DNA of 64,000 bases from Aquatica leii (taxonomy: Eukaryota; Arthropoda; Insecta; Coleoptera; Lampyridae): positions 188,527,027 through 188,591,026 of the forward strand of contig CM069432.1 in assembly GCA_035610365.1 (NCBI GenBank), in the 5' to 3' direction. Every line of letters starts with the position of its first letter. Position 1 is the first letter of the stretch. Position numbers and translations under genes: made by a program. A model generated the notes under the pieces. That model was given only the letters and a program-made list of their open reading frames with translations, searched no databases and had not been told where the DNA came from. This document shows, piece after piece, positions 34,388 through 45,850 of the stretch.

Positions 34388-35752
34388 ATGTATTCTTCAG
34401 ATGAAGAACCACGATTTCTTACTTCTTCGGACTCTGATTCCGAAACGAACTTAAGAAATTGGAATGTTACTTTTTGGGGTGAAGATCCTTCTTTACTTAT
34501 AGAATTTCTTATTCGTATCGACGAGTTGTGTTTGTCTCGTGGTGTTTCACAACATCAACTTTTTCTCTCAGCTTTTGAAGTTTTATCTGGCAAAGCCCTT
34601 CTTGTTTTTAGGACGAATAGAAGTTCGTTACGTTCGTGGAATGATGTTGCTGCTTTGTTGAAGTCGGGGTTTTTACCTTTGGATTATGATGAGCGCTTGA
34701 TGGATTCTATTCGCAGTCGTACGATGGGAGCTAACAAAACCATTGGTACTTACGTTACCTCAATGCGATATCTCTTCCTTCAGCTAGCAGAACCGGTCTC
34801 AGAGCAAATGCAGCTCAAGGTTATTCGTCGAAATCTAACGCCGTTCTACCAACTTCCTTTAGCGTTGATTGAGATCAAATCTATTGCTCAGTTAATATCT
34901 TTAGGCAAGCGTTTGGAGTCTAACATCAATTCTCGCGATTCTTTCCACTTCTCTACAACAGAGGTTGGTGACAAAGTTCAAGAGCCATCTGTAGTCTTTG
35001 CTAGTAAGATTTCTACTTCCGTTTCTTCTGCTATTCCTGCTACTTGTTCTCGTACTGCTTCTACACCTTCTTCTTCTGTGTCTCCTTCTAATTCGAATAC
35101 TTGTGTTCGTTGTCGTTCTCAAGGTGATAAGCCTTTACGTATTGTTCGTTCTCTTTTTTCTCTTCCTCCTAATTTCTTTCCAGTTTCTAGGATTATTAGG
35201 CCTACTACTGATCCTTGGTATTTAGGTATGATATCTAAAGTTACTGCTTCTCCTCGTCGTTTCTCTCGTTGGTGTGTTGTGAAAAATCTTTTATGTAAAC
35301 GTGTACGCATTTCCTCTTCTGATCCTTGCGTTTGGAAGTTAGTTGTACCATCGGACCAGCGCAAGCAACTTATTCGGGATCACCACCTTACATCTGGTTG
35401 TGATCACCTCAGTGTTAGGTACACTTTGAAAGCTCTTCGGTGTCATTTCTACTGGCCTCATATGAGACCTAAGGTTGCTGAGTTTATACGGCATTGTTCT
35501 TGTTCTAACTCGCAACGATGCAAGCCTATTAGGTCACGTCACGTTTTGCCAGCAACAATGAAGCTTTCCAACACTAGCTTAACGACAAGGTCTACGCGGA
35601 TACATAAGGATCGTGCTGTTTCTCCGGATGTAAAAGCCGCTTCTATTGATTTTGCATCTTCTTCTTCAGTCGCTTCTAATTATTCTTTGTTATCTCCTTC
35701 TTCTAATCGTTCTCTTCGCTTTCATCGGCGTCGCAAGCGTCGTAAGTGCTAG
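34388..35752 (+). CDS. Gag fused to an integrase zinc-binding domain (454 aa)
   Basis: The ORF starts at ATG 34388 and ends at TAG. Residues about 24-180 are a retrotransposon Gag domain (NWNVTFWGEDPSLLIEFL, SAFEVLSGKALLVF, GFLPLDYDERLMDSIRSRT, LPLALIEIKSIAQL). A Ser/Thr/Pro-rich linker leads to CVRC (239-242), which looks like the first half of a CCHC zinc knuckle. The frame then passes straight into sequence that normally sits before and within integrase: TDPWYLGMISKV (274-285), VWKLVVPSDQRKQLIRDHH (about 315-333) and the H2C2 zinc region, with H333 and H340, YWPHMRPKVAEFIRHC, and C370/C372 spaced one residue tighter than usual. No DDE core follows; the tail is Ser-rich and ends in RRRKRRKC. 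An in-frame deletion of protease to RNase H explains this. It could make particles and bind RNA, but cannot copy or integrate DNA itself. Confidence 0.85.
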   Translation: MYSSDEEPRFLTSSDSDSETNLRNWNVTFWGEDPSLLIEFLIRIDELCLSRGVSQHQLFLSAFEVLSGKALLVFRTNRSSLRSWNDVAALLKSGFLPLDYDERLMDSIRSRTMGANKTIGTYVTSMRYLFLQLAEPVSEQMQLKVIRRNLTPFYQLPLALIEIKSIAQLISLGKRLESNINSRDSFHFSTTEVGDKVQEPSVVFASKISTSVSSAIPATCSRTASTPSSSVSPSNSNTCVRCRSQGDKPLRIVRSLFSLPPNFFPVSRIIRPTTDPWYLGMISKVTASPRRFSRWCVVKNLLCKRVRISSSDPCVWKLVVPSDQRKQLIRDHHLTSGCDHLSVRYTLKALRCHFYWPHMRPKVAEFIRHCSCSNSQRCKPIRSRHVLPATMKLSNTSLTTRSTRIHKDRAVSPDVKAASIDFASSSSVASNYSLLSPSSNRSLRFHRRRKRRKC

Positions 35753-37849
35753 TTCACTTTTTAGGCTTTCGACTTTCGACCTTTGCTACTGTTTCTGTTC
35801 TTTCTTTGGTTTTGGTGGTTCGAGTCTTGGAATACGTCATCGGTATCTTGTTGACTATAGCTTGGATGCTACCCAATTGTTACTCTCATATTGCTGTTAT
35901 CAAGTTTATTTTCTTTGCTTAAGTTTCTAGTACTTTTGTTTTGGTTTCTTTTTTCTCCATCTTACTTCGGGACAGAGTACCTTTCCGCCTGTATATATTT
36001 ATATCCGCTTAGTCGGCCTTTTTGGATTGGTACGTCATCTATAGAATTCTCTCTTCTACTTTTGGATTTGGTTTTTCTTTTCTTGAGTTTTCTATTCCGC
36101 TCGTCGGCCTTAAAGTCTTGAAGTAAACTTTCCAATTTGGGACAGCAATTGGTATGCTCTTGGTCTATGACTAACTGTGATATCTTTTCTCTTCTCTTTC
36201 TTCTTTTTTCCTTCTTTTAATTGGGCGGTTGGTTGGGCATCGTAGGGTGGTCTCTCTTTTCATTCTTTTACGGGGTGAAGAATGAATCAGGCAGTTACAT
36301 CAAGCCTTATCTTTCTCCGTCTTTCTATATCTCTTATCTTTTCTACTTTTCATTTTTTTCTTCTTGAGCCTATCTATCTTTTCTTTGTGCCAACCATTAT
36401 TATTTGTTTTGATTTTCTTTATGGTTCGCCTCTAGGGCGGTTGGTTGGGCATTGAAGGGTTGGTCACTCCCTTTCGTTTCTTCTACGGAAAGAAAAACGA
36501 ATCAGACATTTACACCTTGTCTTATCTTTCTCCGTCTGTTTCTTTTCTTCCTTTCTTGTCTTTCTTACTTTTGATTTTTTTCTTTTCTTTTTTCTTTTGC
36601 TTGAACACTTTCTTTTTTTTTCTTTTTATTAACTTTCTTCTTTAGTGTTCACTGCAACTGTGTTTCTTTTTTTTCTTTTGTTTCTCATTTACTTCTCTCG
36701 CTTTATTGGGTTAAGTGGGTTTTTGTTTTGTTGTTTTTGGGTTGAAGCTTGGAATAGACTGCAACGTCGCTTTTGGTATTCTGTACTTCCGCTTAGTCGG
36801 CATTTTTGATGTTGTTAGTCACCGTTAGGATATTTCTCTTCTTTGGGTTTCTTTTGCTCTTGGAATATTCTAATCCGTTCTTCGGCATTTACGTTCCAAC
36901 GTGACATTCCAACACAACGAGCACTGACTCACGATGCTCAATTGGCAAGTGAAGTTTTCTATTTTTTTATTGACTCTTACTTCTTTTTCTTTCTTTCTTT
37001 TGGTTTTGTTTTGGGTTTCGCGGTTTGGATTTCTTTTGGATTGGCACTCATTTAGTGTTTAGCTTTTTGGTAAATTTGTTGGTGAGACTCTGGGATTACT
37101 GATTTTTTTTTCTCTGCCTTTTTGGTAGTCTGACTTATGTCGACTTTTAATCAGAATCTTTTTTTTTGCTTGAGATTTCTTCGGTGGTTTTCTTTGCTTA
37201 GATCTTTAGGATCTGTTTGGTTTCTTTGGTGGAAGAATCTCATATCGTCTGTTGACGACTTTTTGAGCACAACTGCATTAGTTTTTCTTTTTGACTTTCT
37301 TCTAAATCGCGTATCACAATACATCAAGATATTTTTTTCTTTTTTTTTTACTTCTTTAGCTTAGTTAGCTTTGGGGACTTATATTTGGGGGTTGGATTTG
37401 TATTCATGGGTTGGGGTTTCAAAGGATGTTAGGGCGCTGTCCTTGACCGTGGTCTCAACTTCTTTCTTTCCTATAATTCTTCTTTTTCTCTTGGTTTGCT
37501 TAGTATTGTCGGTCAGTAAGGTCTATGGGACTGCGTTGCTTTCTTGCTTTATAGCGTAACGACTGTTGTCGACTTTCAACGAGTACCTGTTTTGATGCTT
37601 CTCTTCTGTCGGTTGAGTTTTTGGGTTCTTTGAAGTATCATTCCGCTTCATGCGACTTTTGGACACATTTGGTTAGTGATGTTTAGCAAATTGGGAAAAC
37701 CTCTTTCATCTACGTTTCTTCTTGGGTTGGGTGTTATTGTGTTTTGGGTTTGGTTTTGGATTTTAGGGTTCTATCCTTGGCGTATGCCTAAATTTCTGTC
37801 TTCATTTTAGCTTTTGTTTTCGTTATTCTCGCTCCACGCTTTTATCTTG
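35753..37849 (+). other. T-rich non-coding body of the LTR element with internal repeats
   Basis: The plus strand is strikingly T-rich (TTTCTT, TTTTCTTT runs). Repeats occur: GGGCGGTTGGTTGGGCAT at 36223 and 36435 begins a direct repeat of about 210 bp. A segment with CCGCTTAGTCGGC near 36005 and a second CGTCGGC near 36097 recurs about 780 bp later at 36788 and 36876. Small frames exist but are Phe/Leu/Ser-rich artefacts of composition. It replaces the place where pol would be. Confidence 0.7.
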
Positions 37850-37863
37850 CTGGGGGGGAATTC
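37850..37863 (+). promoter_or_regulatory. Polypurine tract
   Basis: A purine run TGGGGGGGAA followed by TTC lies directly before the 3' LTR start at 37864. This is the expected plus-strand primer. Confidence 0.7.
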
Positions 37864-39229
37864 TGTGACGGACAAAATTTTTATTACGTACGACTGTGTA
37901 TATTGACTTGAAATTAGATTCCGGTTTTGACGCCCTCGACCGATTTTTGGTCGCGACTGTCATTTTTACGACAAACTTTCAAAGCTGTCGATTGTCTAAA
38001 ATGGTCTGGACGTTTTGAGTAATTTCTTTTTCCAATACCATCCGGAATAATGAAAATCCAATTGTAATTACATTAAGGGCATAAAATATTTGAGGCGTCA
38101 CAGGGTAAGATAATTTCTGTCGTTTATTAAAATTCGTTCGTAATTCCTCTTTCATTTAACAGCCATCTTCTATCCGTTTCGAGCACATGTACGTTTTCAA
38201 TAAAGAAATGGTGAATCGTAATTCTTACTAGGAAATCACGTTACCGTACACATACGCTTTTGGAAGGCGTTTGCTACGCCACGAAAACGAGGTCTCGATC
38301 AGCCTTACCGTGGGAGATGTTACTACCTGTGTATTACTCGACTGGGTTATCAGCCACCTGTTCTGATTCGCTGCGTACAGTAGTCGATACACCGGTTTTT
38401 ATACATATTTAATGAATTAATAATACTAATTGTTTTAGCTTAATATTCTTTGTGAGTTGGTGTGTGACACGATTTGCGGTTATATAATTATTAGAGGCCA
38501 CTGGAGGGCGAAAACATTTTCTTCACGCTAGTGGAAGCTGGACTTCGGGTGAGTTACTTTAATTGATTTTTGTGTATATCGTTGTCACGAAAAATTACTC
38601 ACAAAGTTTTGATTCATATTAACGATCGTAAATATATGTATTGTTTAGCTACCAATAAGGTAACTGTAATCATTCATTTTACTGTATCGCATACTGTGTG
38701 TGGGTGAAGAATATTTACTTCCACTTACTTTAAATGTGTGTTGTGTGTTGTGTGTTGCCGATACTGCAGGCATTCACGTACTAAATCTTCTATATAATCC
38801 TGTAAATTTACTTGTTGCGAAATCAAAGTTTACTACACTTGTTAATGCTTATTGTTAGTTCTCCTAGTAGTTAGGGTTTCAGAATTCAATGTATAACGAT
38901 GATTCTGCTACTCTAAGTTAAAGCTGTGATAATTGTTAACTACAATCTTAAAGTGATTAAATTCGTTAAGCTCTCTTGTTTATTTTCTCTCTCTTGTGGT
39001 TATTGTTCCCTACTAACTAATTTGGGCTACTCGATCAGCCGAGTATAAGGATTACGAACCTTCAATTGAGTTACAAGTTTGGATCATCTGTCGTGAGCGA
39101 GACAGAAGTATTACGTTGGATCAGCTCTGGCGCCCTTAAGCATATTTTCTGCGTTTTCTGTGAACCTCCCCTACTCCCGACTATTGTGAGTTGTCCGTGC
39201 AAGGTTCGTAAAACCTAAAGCTTGTAACA
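37864..39229 (+). repeat. 3' LTR, 1366 bp
   Basis: It starts TGTGACGGAC and ends GCTTGTAACA. It lacks the 104-bp segment of the 5' LTR and has a 7-bp gain (an extra TGTGTTG unit near 38740); these two indels account exactly for the length difference. Confidence 0.92.
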
Positions 39230-39303
39230 AATTTTTTTCTTTTTTTTTATAAATTTCTTTTTTTTTCACCCCACGTTGGGCGTCAAATTTTGTTACAAGC
39301 TTA
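39230..39303 (-). repeat. Inverted primer-site and LTR-end fragment after the 3' LTR
   Basis: After the 3' LTR comes a T-rich spacer (39230-39265), then a run that is, on the minus strand, the LTR end (AAGCTTGTAACA), AAATT and a primer-site copy with one change (TGACGCCCAACGTGGGG). Read on the plus strand it is the 3' end of tRNA-Lys followed by the first bases of minus-strand strong-stop DNA. Matching to the LTR stops after 12 bases, so no second LTR follows. Confidence 0.75.
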
Positions 39304-42300
39304 TTTTATTATTAAAATTGTTCGTGATTGTACAGTAGATACAGTACATTTCAAAACTGTAGGTGTAAGCATAATAACATTATAAATGCGTAGAATTAAA
39401 CTATTATTAATACTTTTTTAATACTGACTGACGTTGTTCAAATATGACAATTTCCTATATTTGACAGCAGTAATTTTAAAACTTTCAAGTGTAGTAACCA
39501 TATGTACTAACAACGGATTGATATCGAGATCACTTGTCAATTCCATTACAATTTATTCGTGAAGGAACTTGTTAACAAGCATTCTTAAAATATTGTTTAC
39601 GTTTTATTAAAAAGTAAACCTACAATTACAATTTAAAATAGCCATATAAACATACAATATACATAAAAATAAAATTAATATAACGCCATCAAACCCTGCC
39701 ATATAAAATTATATATATTTTTTCCGGCTACTGCGGTAATGCGTAAAAACGTAAAACGTTGTGGCACACGCTGTTATTATTTACACTATTTCTCTATTCG
39801 TTTGTAATGTTGCTAATGTACTATGAACTAAACGTTTAGTAAACCTCAGAAATACAAAATTGGCAGTTTGTTTTCAATCAAAAGTAATATATGTATATAT
39901 ATATATCATATACATAAACACACCATTTTAATTAACATGCAATTACTAACTTACGTATTAGGATATTACTGAAAGAAAAAATAATACACAAAAATTGTCA
40001 GTTCAGTACTCAATGAAGGAATATTAGCTGTAATCTATAAAAGAATACTGTAGAATAAAGCGACAGTAAGCATTTAGTTCTTGTTTTCTGTCATCGATCA
40101 TTTTGTGTGTATACAGAGTTCTTAAATAACGGTAATGACTACTGCTTTTTATCACGTTTGCTCGGTTCATATTAAAGTCTTATTTTATTAAGCACAACCG
40201 TTAGTTCTGTATGTTCTCAATTTTAGTTAACGTTATATGTACGTATTTTAATTGACTAGATTCTGATAAGCACAATGTATAAAAATTAGTAGTTGTTGTT
40301 ATCGTGGCCTTATTGACAATACACAATTTAATTTTTTTCTATTTTCGACTAGGAATGAGTTTTCAACTATTTTTTTTACTTTATTGTATGTTTTTTACCC
40401 GTAACTACTAACAAGTAATAGTTTTTGTTTTACATACTAAAGCGCTTAACTATATAATTTACATTATATAGCCTGATAAAAGTTTCCAATGTAATTGTAT
40501 CTTTTGGTCGACTTTTTACTACTATAAACTTATAAAAATCATTGCACAAAAAACATCAAAAAGAAAAAAAATTGTCATGTGCGTAATAGTTCTTTGAACA
40601 AAATAAATATTTCCTATATATCTTTTGTTTGAGTTTAACTGAGGTGTTAGGGCATAGGAGGTCCCTGTAACCATTTGTGTCGTTTACGGAGCAAACGCCG
40701 CCTTGCACAAAAATGTTTTCCTCGTTTCAAAAAGAGCAATTTTGACATAGAGCAAGACCAATCGGATTTGATAAAGTTTCATTAAATGCTTCAATTCGTG
40801 ATAATCCATGTCGATAAGATCGGGAATTAGAAATCATAAATAATGCAAGAAAATATATTTTTGTTTACTTTTATTTATTTATAAATATAAATCTTAAAAA
40901 AACGGAACTTTGCATAAATTCAATATTTAAATTTTAGGTTGCTTTTATAACGAAGATCTTTAGCACTTGTCAACGTGGCAAATTATTTAAATTAAAGTTC
41001 TGCTAATTATGTTTACATCTTTGTTATGTTAATATCTGATTTTTACTATATATTCGAAAAAATCATGATTGTTTTAAATTTCGATAAATACTAAATACTA
41101 AACATGTCTCAATTATTCTGGCAGATAACAATTTAATTGAGATGTTTTGTCTTATCTCCTAATATCAACATTTATCTTTAATTGAACATCTGTTAAAATT
41201 AATTTCAAAATATTAATTAATCAGTATTGGTTATCATTGCGTTCTTTAACCAAATAAGCATAAGTTCAAATACGACAAAATCTCACAAAAAAAATAAAAG
41301 AGCGGTTATTTAATCATAAAATTACAAATTGGTTAAATCTATTGTACCAACAATAAAAGTATAGCAAAAATCTTGTTATGCGAGTGTTTTATACATTTTT
41401 CTTAAAATAAACTTATCAACAAGTATAAGTTTATAAAGTTGATGATGCTGGCAAAAAAATTCGATAAAATAAAATTGGGCGGAGACGATCTAAGAATTTT
41501 TCAAGTATTAGTTTCGACTTAAAAAAAACTCCAACCACTAGCATGAACTACGTTTCGTTCATAAAATAATATTTATTTTAACTTCGAAACAAGTACCTAG
41601 TCTTCAATTTAGAAAAAAAAATATATACGATGGTAAAACTATAATATCATTTCGACAGTCAACTTTACAAAATACAAAATAATTAACTTACGTTTCTTAT
41701 TGTGAGTTTAAAAATCATCCTTTCCAACCCTTCAAAGGAATTACGTAAATAATATCAAGATTTACAGTAAATATAAAATTACATAAAAAGTATTAATTTT
41801 TTTGCAATTGCTTATTGGGTTTTTATTTTATTCTTAATCCATTGGTTCATGTGCTGTAGTTATACTTCAATTTATGCTGGTTTTATATTTTAGCACGCGC
41901 TTTGCAAAACACTATTTTTCAATTATTTATTATTATCAGTTTATTAGAATACTTTCTCTATTTTACTTTTTTGAAATAAAAAATAAACGTACACATGTAT
42001 CAAACAATTAAAAAAAGCCCTATATATTAAGTTTTAGGTGTGTTTTACAGACAATTACGTCTACTCTCATATAAACAAAATTAGAATATTTGAACAATTA
42101 TATCCATTAATAACGGCCACCGTTATTAACAAACTCCACAACAGTTATTATAAAAAACGTGTAGTATAACATAAAGCGTCTATTTTATTTTCGCAAAGTT
42201 AAATTTGCAGAATATTTGATTTTAATAACGTACATAATTAAATTTTGCGGTTACTAAAAATTTCATGTTAATGCAATAAATTGCCGGAAGCTATAACAAA

Positions 42301-43708
42301 ACAATGTAATTAAACTTTTGTAATAGAATGAAGGTTGGGATATATGTACGTATCTGTAATACTGAGCATGAAACTAACGCATTTATTTTACTTGCGATTT
42401 ACGAATAGAAAGTTCGACTCCGTAATAGTTATTTTTATTTATTAGAAAAAGTTTGATTTTTCTGGGTTTTTTGTTTTGACGATAGGAGTAATAAATTCTC
42501 TGTCGGGTTGCAGTGAAAACGTATTGCAACTAATTAGGGAAAGGGAAGTACTTTGTAACGTAAACATATTCGCCCATACGGGTACAAACATAATAGCTTC
42601 CTCATTTCCTGTATGCGTTCATCAAAATGCGAGTAGATTGTATCCATTGTAAGCCGTTGAATACAATAATTATATGCGAAGTTTCGAATGATATGAATAA
42701 GCTCTTGGGAGAGTAAGCAGAAAGCCTACCCCTGTACAATCAAATAGAATATCTCTTTGACAACTAATAGGATTGCGATAAGGGTATTAAACCAATCAGT
42801 CTTTTGACGACTTATTGCATTTCATACTCAATTAAATTTCATTACGTACCGTAAGGCTTAAACGCTATAGATTTCAGTGCATATATCGACCGAAACGATA
42901 ACGGCAAAATTTAATCGAACTTAGATTTATAGCTGTCCATTAGTTACTCATTCAACCCTAAAAACTTCGTATGCGATTAAATTAACCCTTTTGGATTCTA
43001 ATAGAAAATTTTACTTCTCGTGTAGGTTTTATATTTTCTTTCTTCCTATTAGAAGGAAAATTACAGCAAGCATTTTTCATGTGTAGTCATATAAATCGAT
43101 TTTTTATTCGTTATTTTTGTTGTTGGTCATCGGGTGTTCGAGAACGATAATGTTTAATCCCGTTGCACTGCTCGGGACTATTTGACCTAAAATAAATTTC
43201 CATTGTCGATAAAAATTTAATTCTATAAAATTCTTTGTTATAGTTGGTTTCTATTGAGAGAAAACCATTAATTATTTTTTTATCAATTTCCCAAATCCAT
43301 TCGCCATTTTATTTGCAGAATTTAATGCAAGAACACATAATGCTCCAACACAATCCATTAAACACAATTTGGAATTCACTCTAAATAAAGCGATTATCTA
43401 ACTAAAAGCAATGAAACAAAATTCTTGTTTAATTTCGATTAACATATGTAATTTAAAAGTAAGCACTAACTATAAAATTGTTTATTTTTGTTTTATTTTA
43501 CTGTTTTTAAATTTACCAGTATTTAAATAGCCTATTTTCAATAAACAAATACTAACTTAAGCAAGAGTATTCTCGTGATGTCAAATAAAACATTTTCCAT
43601 TAAATATTTACTCAAAAGTAGCCCATTTTTATATTTGCGATTGTTTTCAATCCGGTTCTAACTGCATCTTTTTTTAACGTTCTTGTAGCTAAACCTTGAC
43701 GTAATGTC
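39304..43708. other. AT-rich sequence, no gene recognised
   Basis: A short TA microsatellite lies near 39890-39912. GC-richer islands occur at 40640-40830 (one minus-strand frame reads HGLSRIEAFNETLSNPIGLA and another KRGKHFCARRRLLRKRHKW, but no family is recognised) and at 42530-42960. Neither is called as a gene. Confidence 0.45.
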
Positions 43709-43880
43709 ATGGATTAAAACTTGCAACTAAAAAGTCATTGATGCTAATGAAAATCAAGTCAGGCACATTTGCGATAGTTAGCCAAGTTCTCAAATCGGTT
43801 GTTGTAAGGTGCATATAAGAAAACCCCCGCTCGCAAACAGATCATGTTGGAAATATGTTTTCTCTATTTCGACATAAGAA
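43709..43880 (-). pseudogene. hAT-superfamily transposase C-terminus, relic
   Basis: On the minus strand a short open run reads CERGFSYMHLTTTDLRTWLT, then IANVPDLIFISINDFLVASFNP, ending in a stop. The CERGFS motif followed by a helix with T-x-LR is the C-terminal dimerisation block of a hAT transposase subfamily close to SCAND3/ZBED5-like proteins. Upstream sequence is decayed (a stop sits just before VCERG). Only this end is convincing. Confidence 0.6.
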
Positions 43881-44719
43881 TTAGCAACTCTTACCCTAAA
43901 ATCTGTGTAAAAACGAGCAAATTCTTACACAAATTTTAGTAATATCAGTTTTTTCAAAGTTGGTATCTCTGCATCGTAAGTTGAAGTTACATGAAAAAAG
44001 AAATCAAAATTATTATAACTTAACAATTCAAATATGTTGATGCCAAGATTAAACAAAGATGTTTTATTAATCCAAAGTTATTTACTTATGAAGGTATAAA
44101 GAGATCATATCATATGAGATTTTAGGTTAACGTACATAAATTACAATATGTCAAAGTGTTGCCAATTCAATAAATTACTAAATGTTATTTGAAAATTAAA
44201 ATTATAGGGAAAATATTAAAATTGAAGCAAAATAGAGAAAATAGTATAAAACACACGTCATAGAATACGTTTCATTCTACCGTTTCGAAACTCGCCGCTG
44301 CGCGGCTCGTGTATGAAACCCGGTCTTGTGATTGAAACTCGTTCATTCTGTAACTAGTGTTTTAATATACTATTGTGTTTTTATTGAATTAAAAAAAGTA
44401 TTTTGTGTACGGAAGTCTACTACACAAATTCAGATAAATCAAATCGGCGTACCAGTTCCCAAGTTCATATTCTCTCCTGGCATCATCAAATATTGTTTTA
44501 AATACTTCGTCAATAGCGTACAGACAAAAAAAATCTTTTAAGAGTTCATGTATTAATAAAATTGCAACCTATTAATCCTTCCTCAGCTAGTTTAGGCTTT
44601 CTAAAATTCAATTAATTCTCCTTCTTTTGTAAATAATACGAACACGTTTTATATCGACTTTTTAAATAGTAACGATGTAAAATGTTCGTTGAACTTATTT
44701 TTCAAAAATGTACTCAGGA
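43881..44719. other. Non-coding; small GC-rich palindrome near 44290
   Basis: The only notable point is GCCGCTGCGCGGC near 44293-44305 within a locally GC-rich 70 bases. No gene recognised. Confidence 0.4.
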
Positions 44720-44724
44720 AAATA

Positions 44725-45850
44725 CAAGTTAGATGCTGTCAATCACTGTCGTCACTATCAGACAACGTTTCACTTGATTTATCAGACACATCTTCTGGCA
44801 TACCGGTTACTAAAATTTCGTCTTCTTAGTTTGATGGAGCTAAAAACTGTGAAATTTCAAGAGACATATTCTTTCTAAATTTAGGATACAATTTCCTAAC
44901 AGATGATATATATGGATCCGATGAAACAAGTAACAAATTTAACAAATCTTGATTTGTTGTTTCTCTGGAAGTCTTTTTTATATGAATTCTCCTATAGAAC
45001 TTCAAGTCTTTATTGCGGCATTCTTATGTTCTTTAGAGAGCTGTTCCATTAGAAGTAAGGAATGAGAAAGAATAATACATGAATTAAATTATGAATCGAA
45101 GCAGGCATGTAGTACCACAGATATAACTTTATATAATTATAATTCTGGTGTTTCAAAACCATAATTTTTAAAAGTTTGAAGTACCACTACCTCTAGTTTT
45201 TATGCTAATAATAACTAATAACCCTAATTGATTTTTGAAATCTTCCTGCACTGTTTTTTCCGATTTTTAAACACTTTTCTGTCTTCCAGCTACCTAACTT
45301 GCCACTTTCTAAATTCCATGCAATAGGAAATATAAATAAAGCATTCAGAAAACCTTTTCCATGCATGCAATGGCAACAAACCAAAACAATAAGAACTCTC
45401 ATCCACGTTTCTTGCACTTACAACCTCCTGACTTGCTAAAACGCTTTTTCTGCAACGCAAACTTCAGTATTTTGTAAATTCCCAATTTGTTCTTCAATAT
45501 CGCCAATTTCATGCCTTAAAAGCGGTAAAGTTTCTTTTTTAAACTAATACCGAATTAGTTTACAATACCTTACTGAAGAAATTCGTGAATTTTGCCACAA
45601 AATTATTCTATTTTTTGATTTAGACTAGAATACAATTGAAGTGGAACGAAAGAACTTATAAACTTCAGTTCAGTATCACGTAGGTTGCCTGTAGACTTTT
45701 GTTTATATTCACTAGGTTCAGTACTTTCGTCACATCCTCATTTTGATATTAGAACCAATTCTTCTAAAATGCCGTTAGATTTAGTTGCAAAATTTTTATT
45801 GCGACAATACAAGCACTGGCATGGTTAGGTCTAAAAGAGTTTGCAATTGT
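44725..45850 (-). pseudogene. Decayed protein-coding sequence of unknown family
   Basis: Minus-strand pieces look once-coding: FATKSNGILEELVLIS, then STGNLRDTELKFISSFVPLQ (about 45650-45820), a Lys/Cys-rich piece (SKSGGCKCKKRG, about 45410), then near the 3' end ETTNQDLLNLLLVSSDPYIS, VRKLYPKFRKNMSLEISQFL and an acidic Ser-rich tail ending SDSDDSD. Stops and frame changes separate them. The pattern suggests an old transposon or retroelement protein, but I do not recognise the family. Confidence 0.35.

Larger units (their letters stand above)
32379..39229 (+). mobile_element. Non-autonomous LTR retrotransposon (Ty3/gypsy-derived, TR-GAG-like)
   Basis: Two long LTRs (1463 and 1366 bp) begin TGT(T/G)ACGGAC and end GCTTGTAACA. 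They frame a 4,022-bp interior with a primer-binding site, one ORF (Gag joined to an integrase zinc-binding region), a T-rich non-coding body and a polypurine tract. Protease, reverse transcriptase and RNase H are absent. The LTRs differ by a few dozen substitutions by eye plus two indels, so insertion is not very recent. No direct target duplication is visible: the left flank ends GCAAT and the right flank starts AATTT. Mobilisation would depend on proteins from an intact relative, which is not in the window. Confidence 0.88.

Noticed and set aside
35646..37559. Several Phe/Leu/Ser-rich plus-strand frames in the LTR element
   Set aside because: They follow from the T-rich composition, overlap one another and contain no domain or pol motif.
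39266..39303. A tRNA-Lys gene fragment
   Set aside because: Only about 18 bases of tRNA 3' end are present and they are joined to the LTR end, so this is an inverted primer-site copy and not a tRNA gene.
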